Shown here: in pieces, positions 34,355 to 45,320 of the stretch
Layout: the number at the start of each line of letters is the position of its first letter
Position numbering within the stretch: the stretch's first letter is position 1
Source: Orychophragmus violaceus
Taxonomy: Eukaryota > Streptophyta > Magnoliopsida > Brassicales > Brassicaceae
Assembly: GCA_030180135.1 (NCBI GenBank)
Contig: CM058239.1
Location: 43,721,270-43,785,269 of the forward strand
Reading direction: 5' to 3'
DNA length: 64,000 bases
Notes under the pieces: generated by a model
What the model saw: only the letters and a program-made list of their open reading frames with translations
What the model was told of the DNA's origin: nothing
Databases searched by the model: none
Position numbers and translations under genes: made by a program

Positions 34355-34425
34355 ATCTCCCACTTGTACTGGAATCCTACACAGGACATTCCCAACAATC
34401 TTCCGATTGTACTGGAATCCTACAT
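34340..34425. repeat. 43-bp tandem duplication of LTR edge and polypurine tract
   Basis: Two adjacent 43-bp copies (34340-34382, 34383-34425), each with AGGACATTCCCAACAATCT followed by TTGTACTGGAATCCTACA. The first spans the real LTR edge; the second repeats the edge inside the internal region with a few changes. Confidence 0.85.
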
Positions 34426-35226
34426 TCCCTAGTCCTTTTGTCTTAATATCTCGATCTGGCATAAGGCAAGATGCGTGTCATCCTTATATAGCCAGACCAT
34501 GTTTATCGGACCAGATTTGATACTGACAATGCAAACGACTTGGGCAAGTCCGTTTGGGAATGGCCATTCTCTTACCAGCTATCAAATCTCCGATTGGCCT
34601 AGAGATATTACCTCCGTTAAACGGCAGGGACAAATCCCATCTTGTTCCATCACTATGAACTACACACTTCATAATACACCCAACCAAGGTCCTTATAGCT
34701 CCCAGTTACGAAACAGCGTTAGACAATGGTCAAAGCGCATTACTCCATGTGTGGCCACATGCATGCGAACTCAGGTCTAAGGACTATACTCTATAGTCGT
34801 ATATGAGAACTTCTTATGACACAGATATTAATATCTTGCAGAGTTCTCATCTTGCGGGCCATGTCCGGTCATATGCTCCCCTACATATACCTATGTGTCG
34901 ACTTTGATGCCGCGCATCTATGACCCCTCGAAACCTGGTCATAAGTCTCAACACAATCTAGTCTCAACAGGTTGTTGTTGTTCCAATTTCAACAACCTTC
35001 GACTATGGACACTATGATTTATGTCACTTCGTTAAATATGGGGTTTCAGGATCAAGTCTACTCATGTACTTCGATGGCCCATATATAATGACATGAATCA
35101 TTTTGGAACGATTATTTATATCACAGTTAAAATAATCCAGAAATCATTAGATTTCATAAACATAAAATATTATGTTTACATGAACCATTCAAAATAACTA
35201 AGTAAAGCCCTTTACAAACTCCCACT

Positions 35227-37697
35227 GAAATTAAGACTACATCTTAATTTCACTCATCCTACAGCTACAGTCCGCGACTCGTGCTTAGGCCTAAGGAGTG
35301 GCTTCGTTAATAGATTAGCAACGTTCTCATTCGATGAAACTTGCTTATCTACTTAACACCTCTGTCATTTATCTCACGGAATAGGTTATACCTACCCTCA
35401 AGGTGTTTGGACCTGTGATGTGCAGCTAGTCTCAACTACGCTGGGAATCACATCAAGTTCAGTGATGAACTTTTCCTTTCCAAACATCCTCTTTCGCCGC
35501 TTTACAAGCTGCGAAATGTTCAGCTTAAGTCATGGAGTCAGCAACAGTGCCTTGCACCGCCAGACAGACACAAGATATAGCCGGACTGTGACCAGGAATT
35601 ATCTTTGTCTATTGGAAACTTGCCTATCAGACTCTATCGACTTGTAGCACCTCACTTTCTCCGTAAACCAAGAACTTATCCTTAGTATTCCTCAGATACT
35701 TTAGGATATTCTTTACGGCAATCCAGTAATTCTTTGCTGGATTTGACTGGTCTTTACTTGTCTTGCTTAACATTAAAGCAACATCAAAACAAGTACGTGT
35801 CATGGCATACATGATAGATCCAATTGCCGACGCATATGGAATCCTATCCATGCATTCAAGCTCAGCAGATATCGTAGGATACTGTTTCTTGCTTAACGTA
35901 TTGCCATGTGACATTGACATAAAACCCTTCTTGGATTGCTGATTAGGTGTAGGACTTTGTCAATTTAAGAATTCTGACTTTGTCCTACCAGCTCTTTTGG
36001 ATCTCTATCTTTAGATCCAAAATCCAAGAACTACGTGGCTTTACCCATGTCAATCATACAATAACTCCCAAGCCAGTCCTTTACCGACTGCAGCATTGGA
36101 ACGTTATTTCCGAGAATCAGTATGTCATCGACATACACTATGAGAAATGCAATATTGCTCCCACTTATCTTTTAGTAAACGCACAGTTCCACTTCGTTCC
36201 TGTTCAAGTCAAAACCTTGACTACTTTAACAGAACGAAGATTCCAACTCCGATATGTTTGCTTCCATCCATGAATGGATCGATGAAGCTAACTTACGTAC
36301 AGTATAACTTTTCGGAGTCCGGGCTCACTTTCGCTTCTTTGAATTTCGCAGATTCGTCGCTTTCAATGATCATCAGATCATGCGAACTTTCAATGATCAT
36401 TCATATCTGCGAACTTCAGGCTCTACAGGTGTAGATTCTACAGAAATCTGTAAATCCATCCGTTGCTCTCCCTCAACAGGTTGAGCAGCCTCCTGTATTT
36501 CTCGAATTTCTTCGAGTTATACTTTTACTCCCACTGTTCTTCTTGGAAAGTAACTTCCCTTCTTAGAAAACAGAATGGACGTAAAAGTAACAAGCCTTGG
36601 TTTCCCTAGGACAACCAGCAAAGTAGCACAACTACAAATACTCAGTAAAGACGAATTTGGATCGATTCCAATCCACATTTACGTGGTGTCTTTCAACTGA
36701 TATTGGTGGAACTATTTCAGCGTAAACTTAGATATTTCCAGAGCGTTATTCTTAGAGAATGTCATGGAAGATTCGTGTGACTCATCTTTAATCATTTCTA
36801 ATAAGATCTGATTCATTCTCACAGAAACACCTCTAGGTTTTCAGGAGAAATGAGCTGTGAAACGACTTCACACGCATTCAGATGATCACACAATCAATGA
36901 CTTAAGTATTCTCACTCGTGATCTTATCCAGAGTCTTAATACTTCTGTCATTCAGATTCTATACTTCATTCTGGAACTCTTTCGACCATGTCAAAGAATT
37001 CCGACTTGTGTCTCATCAAATGAACACAGTCACACTCACTGAAGTAATCAGTAGAGACAATGAAGTACAGGAAATTTTCTCTGGCATTACTGCTCATCGG
37101 ACCACATACATGAGTATGTCCAATGTCCAATAAGCCTTTGGGCTTTTCTCTAGCTCGGCTAAGATGGGCCCTTTGTCTTTTGGTCTAGTAAGCAGAATTC
37201 AAGTCTCATAAGATATCCATTCAAATGAGCCCAAAAGTCCATAACTATGGGGTTTCTGAATCTGACTTACTCTATGGGACCAAAACATTTATGCCAAGAA
37301 AAATCAGGTTTAATTCATCAGATTTAAACCAAATCGGTATTTATGTTACATTTAGGCACTATTTGGTTTAAGACATAAAACCCATTTCTTGAATAGGGTG
37401 CTACAATTAACATTTCATTAAGATCAAAAGAACAAAACTTGTCTTTATCAAAATGAAAACATTCAAATTCTTCACAAGAAAATGAAAAACAACTCTGCTT
37501 AAAGCAGGTACATTGTAGCAATTACTTAATTCAAAGCCAAGCCTCAAAGGCATCTACAAGTGAAATCCCTACGGCTGAGGCAGCATCCCAAGCTCCTTCC
37601 AGACTCGCAGTTCCACTTGCCCTTCCTTCAACGTTCTACTGTTGTTCAGGCTCTGCATATTATAACAAATATCAGTCCCACAATCAGTATCCAATAC
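35227..37697 (-). pseudogene. copia B pol remnant
   Basis: Degenerate protease-integrase-RT-RNase H on the minus strand. Just after gag comes a protease-like LDTDCGTDIC, then an integrase-like THVCGPMSS and YLMRHKSEFF-type traces among many stops. The RT motif VYVDDI is at about 36124-36145. The best RT end is 35627-35920 (RIPYASAIGSIMYAMTRT, NILKYLRNTKDKFLVYG). Stops occur in every frame throughout; no enzyme can be made. Confidence 0.75.
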
Positions 37698-38588
37698 CTA
37701 CAAGGTATAACTTGAAGTAATAACATGAATACCTGAGGAAGTAGTCTCATACATCAACTTTAACTCCTCATAATCTTCCATGAATTTAATGCAATCTCTT
37801 TTCCAATGCCCAGTCTCTTTACAGTAGCAGCACTTACCAACGTAAGAGGTATCTGACTCGGGCTCAGAAGACACACGCTTGCCATGATTCAAAATCTGGA
37901 CAACTTTGTCTTCACCCTTGTCAGCATTAGGTTTAGTAAACCTACCCTTCTCATTCATGAGATTGTACAGGGTACTCTTCACGTTTAGCTCAACTGTCTT
38001 GAGCATATCATGCAGTTCAGTCAACGTCTTCGTTAAGCCTTTCTTGATATAGTTCCTTACGAACTTATCATAGCTTGACGGCAGTGACTGCAGAATGATC
38101 TCAGTTGCCAATTCCTGGCTAACTGGATAATCCAGTTTCCTCAGGTTATCAATGTAACCCATCATTTTACTGACATGAGGACTTACTGGATGATCATTTG
38201 GTAGCTTGCAGCTAGTGAGAGATTTAACCAACTGGTATCTCTCCACTCTTACCTGCTCCTGAAATTTCAATTTCAGGCTGCTGATCATCTCTATTGGCGA
38301 CTCCATGTTCTCATATTGCTTCAGCAAATCTGAGTCCATGGTAGCCAACATCAGACCACGCACATCTACCGCATCATTATAATGCTTATTCCAAGCATTA
38401 TATACTGCATGAGAGGCATTGGACCCGATCCTCACGGGGAGAGCTTTCTCAAGGACATAGTCCTTTCTCTCATGCCTGAGAACTAGCCTCAGGTTCCGCG
38501 ACCAAGTCAAGAAATTTGATCCGTTCAGTTTGTCCATCTCAAGGACATACCGGATCGAGAAAGTGTTTTGATTGTTTGTGCTTGTCAT
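37698..38588 (-). CDS. copia B gag, intact frame
   Basis: 296 codons from MTSTNNQNTFSIRYVLEMDK to a stop. It has the copia gag (UBN2-type) features LNGSNFLTWSRNLRLVLRH near the start, a helical middle (QLVKSLTSCKLPNDHPVSPH, LATEIILQSLPSSYDKFV) and a CCHC zinc knuckle CCYCKETGHWKRDC at about residues 253-266. It would form the particle and bind element RNA. The open frame contrasts with the ruined pol just downstream. The start is the first ATG of the frame, downstream of a long leader. Confidence 0.85.
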   Translation of the reverse strand: MTSTNNQNTFSIRYVLEMDKLNGSNFLTWSRNLRLVLRHERKDYVLEKALPVRIGSNASHAVYNAWNKHYNDAVDVRGLMLATMDSDLLKQYENMESPIEMISSLKLKFQEQVRVERYQLVKSLTSCKLPNDHPVSPHVSKMMGYIDNLRKLDYPVSQELATEIILQSLPSSYDKFVRNYIKKGLTKTLTELHDMLKTVELNVKSTLYNLMNEKGRFTKPNADKGEDKVVQILNHGKRVSSEPESDTSYVGKCCYCKETGHWKRDCIKFMEDYEELKLMYETTSSGIHVITSSYTL

Positions 38589-40363
38589 AGCTGAAATTTA
38601 GAGATAAATAGAGTTTTAGTTATTAAGTTCATAAAAGAGTAATCTTAACAACTTATAAGAAAACTCGCATTGCATTCAAAATTTCTTTGTTTAACCTCAT
38701 AAGAATGCAATGATTCCGAGACCCATGTTCAGCTAAATCCAAAGTGGGCCACTGGCCGTCACCCGGAATTAGCTTTACTTGGTAAGCATACACACAGCTA
38801 GTTATAACCAATAACTCTCGGTTGTGAATTGGGCCCAAGGCCCAATACACCAGATGTCTCAAGGCCCGGGACTCCCGATGGCCCAGTCAAGGAAACCAAT
38901 CTCTTACAGCCAAATAATCACTAAAGTCTGGGACTCCCAATGAAATTAGTGACTATATACTACTTTACTTACGCGAAAACAGATACCTCACACTGTAAGC
39001 CATATCTGTAATCAAATAAGCGTTAAGTAGCTGACAAGATTGGAAAGACATCCAAGCTTGATATTGTTTTTGAGGATTTTAAGTTTTATTTCCAAAAATA
39101 GAAGATTACTATTTTGGGAAACTTTCTTATTTTAGAAACTTTCTAATTTTAGAAATTTCTAATTTAATATTTTATAAATATTTTAGGTTGGGTCACAAAT
39201 TATAGGCCCAATTCTTGGCCCAAGACCATAGAATTCCAGCTGGCCCAATAATTTGACATAACCGATCCGGTTTATTAATTCTGGTCCAAGACCAAATTAA
39301 CTATCAAAACCATCGGTTATTTACTAAACCAGACCAGCTCTAAATTATTTGGTCCAACCAAATCAAACTTAGACCAGCCTTCGGTTTAGGTTAAAATTCA
39401 ATTTTATGAATTTAAATCCGGTTTAACCAGAAATAAAATTATTTCCAGCAAACCGCGATTTGGGTTAACCGCTTGAACCACCAATTAAATTGGATCGGTT
39501 CAGTTAAATCCAAAACCGGGAAGAAACACCTAGTGTTTTAGCCAATTTTGATTTAACTTGCGGTTTTAGGCTTTAAACACACAATCAACCGCCAATTAAA
39601 TGGACCGGTTTAATCGGTGTGGTTTTGGGCAACGAACCGCGAAGCTCGGTTTAACCGACTGACTATTCGCGGGACGTAAAATTTTAATGGGCCAAACAAT
39701 CGGATCCTAGATCCAACTCGGCCCATTTACGCAATATGTGGCCCATGATCCAACCGAGGCCCATGATCCAACTCTGCGCAACTCACGCATGCTCACGATC
39801 GCAAGATCGATCATCGCATTGATCACTCTCGGCTCGGTTACACGGCACACGATCGCTTGTCAACCTCACGACCATACACGATCGATCTCGGCTTTACACG
39901 CGATCGATGATCAGCATATACGGCACACGCATGATCCTATTTCCTCACGATCATTTCGATCGGTCTTGGCTAGGTATCACACGTGAGGCACATGGCTCAC
40001 ACATCGGCTTAGGGTTTCATTAAAAGAATGGAGCCCTGGTTTTGTATCTCATTCAATTATTAATAATGGCTTTAACACATGCGATCGCATGAACATTATT
40101 AATAATGATCAAACAACACTCGGCAATATGAGTTACCAAGAAATCGCAACCATAACACATGCGATTAGGGTTTCATTAGCCGACAAAACCAAAAAATTTT
40201 GGCGGCTAGGGCTCAATTAATAATCGATCAACAACTCGGCAACACATACCGAGACCAACACAAACGATTAGGTCAATTAGGTTTTAATCAATTTTTTTTT
40301 CCTTAATTGATTCAAAAACCATTAAAATCATATGATCCAAATTCACAAGAAACTAATGACCTT
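38589..40363 (-). other. copia B leader (5' untranslated region)
   Basis: 1.8 kb with no ORF of note. It includes a stretch rich in AACCGG/GGTTTA words (39180-39660) and one dense in CGATCG words (39790-39970). Confidence 0.6.
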
Positions 40364-40376
40364 AGCTCTGATACCA
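40364..40376 (-). other. copia B primer binding site
   Basis: Minus strand TGGTATCAGAGCT, one base from the LTR; matches the initiator Met-tRNA 3' end used by copia elements. Confidence 0.9.
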
Positions 40377-40377
40377 C

Positions 40378-41051
40378 TGAATGATTATGTGTTTTTCCAT
40401 GGTTCAATTCCCAGATTGCAACCTAACACATATTTAATCAAGGATCTAGGTTCTTGTAACTGAATCATAAAACAAACCTGTGACATTACCTTTTGCAGCG
40501 GATTATTGATGGTAATGACAAGATCAGCTCAGAACAGATGAATCACCTATTCCTCCTTCGGTATCCACACTCTTACAAGCAAGGGACGGCTGCTAGACCA
40601 AAGAGATGGATGATCAGAGAGAGAGGTTCAAGAGAGAGAGAGAGTTCACGCCAAGAAGAAAAAATCGCAGGGAGCATTATTTCCTTTAGGGCTTTCTGAT
40701 TCTCTTATATCTCATTAATGGGCCCAAGTCATTAGACTAATGGCTCATTAATCTTTTGGGCCCAAAACACAAATCAGACAAAAAGCCTGTATTTTGTCTG
40801 GCCCAATTCTCTGATCTAATACAGTAAATGCCATTGCATCTTACCGTATTAATTCCATTTTAACTTTCCCGTTAGCTATGGTGTGTGACCCTTAGGGATC
40901 ATACAATACTGGTAATAAGTCCTAAACTTATAGATCATGAGCGGACTCTAGCAAGCCATCATGATCACCCAGTATTTATGACTTATGTCTGATCTCGACA
41001 CTTATCATACTTTCTAGAGATAGTACGGTAGATTTCAGGACATTCCCAACA
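40378..41051 (-). repeat. 5' LTR of copia B
   Basis: 674 bp, identical by eye to 33681-34354. Confidence 0.93.
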
Positions 41052-41056
41052 TTAAC

Positions 41057-42109
41057 AATCCTTATCTTCCCCATTCCTTTGCCATCACTATGTGTGTTAT
41101 TTTCCATTAACACCTTTCCTCCTTCAAATTCTTTAAGATCAAACATTAGATCTTTATTTAGAGTGATGTGGAATGTACAACCCGAATCCATGACCCATTC
41201 ATCCTTGGAGTCTTCCAAACTTGTTGTGAGGACAAGCGGCTCAACAATGCTATTTGATGCAATGTTAGCAGATTGTGTTGAGCCTTTTTGTGGGTCTTTG
41301 TTCTTCCTCTCAGGACAATCTCTTTTCCAGTGGCCACCTTTTCCACATACCCAACAACCTTTGCCATTCGTTGGTCTTAACTGTGATCTTAGTATACTCT
41401 TAGACCTTTCAGTCCCTTGCTTGTTGCTTCTTTGATTAGGCCGGCCTCTAGAACTAACAAGGAGTCCTTCAGAAGTTGATCTCGGTTTGTTGAGCAAAAC
41501 TTTTTCCTTCAATTCCACTTCTTTAGCATAAGCAAAAGTAACAACTTCATTCACTGTCAATGTTTCCTTTCCACTTCCATACTTGAGAGTGTGGACCAGC
41601 TGTTCATACTTTGGAGGAAGACTAGTGAGAATCTGAATAGCTTGATCTTCATCAGATATGCTTATCTTTAAGCTTTCTAGATCATCTACCAACTTGAGAA
41701 ACTCATTTAGGTTCTCATCAATACTCTTTTGTTCTTCCATTCTAAAACTTGAAAAATTTTGCTTGAGAAAGATTCGGTTTGGTAGAGTTTTGGTTTGGTA
41801 GTCTCTTTCTAGAGCTTTCCATACAGCAAGAGCAGTGGGCTCTTTCATGATCTTCCTTAGTATAGAATCAGTCACACTCATGCATATGAGATTCTTGCAC
41901 CGTTTATCCTTGTCTTTGGCTAAAGGGTCTGGTTGATTTTCATCACCTTCTTTCCCTTTTCCTTTGTCATCAGTTGACGTCTCACCTTCAGCTAGACATT
42001 TGTCTAAGCCTTGATTTTCTAGCTGACACAGCATTCTATATTTCCACAATCCAAAATCACCTTTTCCATCAAACTTTTCAATATCAAATTTTCCTGACGT
42101 TGGTTCCAT
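41057..42109 (-). pseudogene. copia A gag-protease start, cut by copia B
   Basis: Starts MEPTSGKFDIEKFDGKGDFG at 42109 and stays open for about 350 codons up to the TTAAC duplication. Gag core LWKYRMLCQLENQGLDKCL; zinc knuckle CWVCGKGGHWKRDC; protease active site WVMDSGCTFHIT. The frame then runs into the LTR of copia B; its natural continuation is at 33675. Before that insertion this part of the polyprotein was open, while the pol half is independently broken. Confidence 0.85.
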
Positions 42110-42502
42110 GACTTATTGATGATATGTTTTCTTTGTTTTCTTGCAGGTACACACACACACACAAAAAAAACAGCTTGCTTTATACAGATCACGTCAACAC
42201 CACAACAATCAGCAAAACCAGCAGACTGAAGCAGCTCAGCAGAGATAAAATCCAAGAAATCCAGTAAATAACCAAGAGAAAACCAGCAGATAACCAAGGA
42301 AAAATTAAGATAACCAACAGAAAACCCAGTAGACTGAAGCAGCTAACAACTTAAAACAATCCCTTGACAGATCGAGCCGTAAATACTAGGTACGTTCCTC
42401 TTAACAAACCAGACAGGAACCCTTACCACACGAGCTCTTCCTTACGTTACATTTTGTCTCTTTTTCTTCTTCTTACAACACCAGGACGCAATAAAGCCTT
42501 GC

Positions 42503-42514
42503 GCTTTGATACCA
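42503..42514 (-). other. copia A primer binding site
   Basis: Minus strand TGGTATCAAAGC, two bases from the LTR; one base off the usual Met-tRNA site. Confidence 0.8.
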
Positions 42515-42516
42515 CT

Positions 42517-42954
42517 TGTCAGGTACGTACGTTGCGGAAAACACTTGAACATGTTCTAGTTGTTATCTCTCTAGATCACTCACTTGTTTGTATGAACAAT
42601 AAAGTAAGTGACACAAGAAAATTAACGAGTTCTCCGAATGATTATGGGTACATCTCGTGAGGGATCTCTTGCCCTCAAACTTCATTAGAAACCAAGATTT
42701 ACACAAGATTATGTGTTTTATGTCTTCAGGTTACAAGAAGACAAAGTTATAAGAAGAAGAGAAGCTGCCAGACCTAATCTCAAGATTAGAGTAAAGCACT
42801 TATATATGGAGTTGCTTCTCGTAGGTTGACATGCAACTATATATAAGATATGGGTTTAATAATCCAATAAACTCAATCTTTTTCTCTTCTTAACCTTGTG
42901 TAAGCCCAATAATACTATGGCCATAAAGAGAATATATCTTGGTCAACTTCAATA
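42517..42954 (-). repeat. 5' LTR of copia A
   Basis: 438 bp, TGTCAGGTACG to CTTCAATA; pairs with 28989-29422. A 4-bp ACGT duplication (GGTACGTACGT) makes the length difference. Confidence 0.88.
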
Positions 42955-43139
42955 ATGTTGTTGTACAAAATCCTATTTCTAGGTCGTCTAACCCTCGCGT
43001 AGGTCTGTTTTTCGAATTCCATTTCTTACATGGATTTTAGATGTATAAAGAATCATGCTTTCCAAGTGTTCGACGATTTTTATGTGAGACTGATGAGTAA
43101 AGTGGTTTTCAGTTGTTAAATACATTTCAGGTTTGGGAC

Positions 43140-43349
43140 TATAGACAACATCAAATGTTTTTGTTCTACATAGTTTGCATATAAATTTACAAGTTATAGG
43201 CTTGTAGCTAATTATAATATTATATGTCAGATTCTGAACTTAATAAGTACTATAGATTTCGTTTAAAGTAGTTGTACATATGTTCGCATATAATAGCCAA
43301 CTATATTTGCATGTTGTTTATGAACTATTTCAATATTACACTACATAGT

Positions 43350-43390
<41 letters not shown>

Positions 43391-43699
43391 ATATTAACCG
43401 ACTTTCTTATATGTTTATTTTGATCATAATAAATTTATTTATTTATTAATATTGTAATATAGTCGATGTTAGTCCAATAAATTTACATTATTCATATATA
43501 ATTTCCAAAATATTCGCATATAATGGCCAACTATCTTGCAGATAAATTCACATATTGTAGCTAACTATCTTGCATGTCGATTCTAAATTTAAGAATTGTT
43601 ACAGATTTTATTTAAAGTAGTTGCATATATATTCACACATAATAGCCAACTATATTTACAACAGAAATATTTAAATATTACATTACCTATTATAAATAG

Positions 43700-43737
<38 letters not shown>

Positions 43738-44130
43738 GACTATATTAACCGACTATCTTATATGTTTATGTTGATCATAGTAAATTTATTTTTAATTGAA
43801 ATCATAATATAGTCGATATTAGTCTAACAAATATGCATTATTCGTTCTGTGTAGTTACCTATATATTCACCTATAGTAGCCAATTATCTTGCAGATAAAT
43901 TCACACATTGTAGCTAATTATATTGCATTTCGATTCTAAACTTAAGAAATATTGCATATTTTGTTTAAAGTAGTTGCATATATAATAGCCAACTATATTT
44001 GCAACAAATATATTTCAATATTAAAGTACCCATATATTAATCAACTATCTTATATGTTTATTTTGATCATATATTTTTCTTCAAATTGTAATACGTTGTT
44101 AGTCCAATAAAGTTGCATCATTCATTCATG
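43140..44130. repeat. AT-rich tandem array, about 350-bp unit
   Basis: Three units. The marker TAATAGCCAACTATATTT recurs at 43291, 43640 and 43983, and TCTTATATGTTTAT at about 43405, 43756 and 44049. Units 1 and 2 carry long (AT)n runs (43353-43388, 43701-43735); unit 3 lacks one and is shorter. 42960-43140 before it shows nothing recognisable. The unit sequence seems to resume at about 52115-52190 beyond the inserted elements. Confidence 0.75.
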
Positions 44131-44605
44131 CAGTGGCGGACCCATAAATATTTTTATCGGGTTCATAAATTAATTAATTATTTATAATAAAATTATATTA
44201 TTTTATATTAAAATGAAATTATTTATTTATATTAAAATATCATAGAAAATGTTTAATATATATAATCGTAAATTTATCATATTCTATTTTTTTTAGAAAA
44301 AACTATAATATATTAAAAAAACATTCAATGGGATTAAAATTGTCATCTTTTATAAAAAAAAAAAAAATCAAATTTAATTTTGGGTTTTGGAAGCCCATCA
44401 AAATAAAATTAAATTTTAGGTCTAATTTGAGGTCCAATTTAAAAAGTGACCAAATGTTAAGTTGAGATTTAGATCCATAATATAAAATGTCAAAATTTAT
44501 GGGCTTTATGCCCAAACCAGAAAATAGAAAGAAACAAAATAAATCCTAACCAATTGAGGTGTTATGTCGTATGGTATTCATCATGCAAATGAAGTTTTTA
44601 TTATT

Positions 44606-45009
44606 TGTTGTTATGGAATTTTCATATACTCCGAAAAGTCGGATTACGATCTGAGAAGTCCGAACTACGAGGTGTGAAATAAACTTAAATGAGGACGAAT
44701 CTGTTCTTTATTAATCATAAAGCCGAGGCCGAGCAATGAACATGATGGTACGAGGTGGGAGTCCGTCGAATGACGTGCTCCCTAAATATTTCTTGAGCTC
44801 GGAGCTTTATAAGAGTAGTTCGGCACTCTCGCAAGTTACAATGTGTTGAAAATGAAGAGTGAAGGGCCCTATTTATAGCGCTTGAAGGCTGACTTCCTTT
44901 TGGGCTATTGACTCCTTAGCGGACTTGTCTTCTTGGGCCGAAATGAATTTGTTGAGTTTAACAAGATTTACAATGGGCTTATGGATGGGTGCTAAACCCA
45001 TATCCAACA
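44606..45009 (-). repeat. 3' LTR of pol-less Tat-like element
   Basis: 404 bp, TGTTGTTATGG to ATATCCAACA on the plus strand; pairs with 51647-52049. Moderately diverged from its partner. Confidence 0.85.
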
Positions 45010-45320
45010 ATTAGTCCCCCCAGTTTGACGATATGCGGCCTAGTTGGAGTCAGCGAATTTCTTCGAGCATTTAAGTCAGGCGGAAATCTTGTTAGGTTAC
45101 TTTGATTCGATCGGCGCCATCTGAGCCGTTGGGTTCCGTCGTATTCTTGTGGTATGGAAGGGACACTAGCCGCGGATGGCGCATTTTTCGAGTTTCCATA
45201 AAGTTTCTTTATTTCGAGTTTTCCTTTGGTAATTGAAATACTTCTTGTAATTTATGCTTCGTACCTAATGTCCCAGTCGTCATTCCTTATCATTTTTTCT
45301 TTGAATTTGCTGGTTAGTAT

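Larger units (their letters stand above)
33681..41051 (-). mobile_element. Ty1/copia element B, minus strand, nested in copia A
   Basis: 7371 bp inserted in copia A with perfect TTAAC duplications (33676-33680, 41052-41056). The two 674-bp LTRs read as identical by eye, so the insertion is recent. Internal order on the minus strand: primer site (40364-40376), a 1.8-kb leader, an intact gag (37698-38588), a pol region full of stops, a polypurine tract next to 34354. Copia A coding rejoins cleanly when B is removed. Confidence 0.93.
28989..42954 (-). mobile_element. Ty1/copia element A, minus strand, hosting copia B
   Basis: LTRs at 28989-29422 and 42517-42954 flanked by a perfect 5-bp duplication ATGTT (28984-28988, 42955-42959). 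Removing copia B and one of its TTAAC copies leaves about 6.6 kb, a usual copia size. Primer site TGGTATCAAAGC (minus strand, 42503-42514) lies next to the right LTR. I count about 17 substitutions and one 4-bp indel between the LTRs, roughly 4%, so this element is older than the copia B inside it. Confidence 0.92.

Noticed and set aside
45226..45320. In-frame extension upstream of the chosen ATG of the antisense gene at 45321
   Set aside because: The extra residues are hydrophobic and AT-rich and are unlike the start of the related antisense gene; the ATG at 45321 begins the Ser-rich part.
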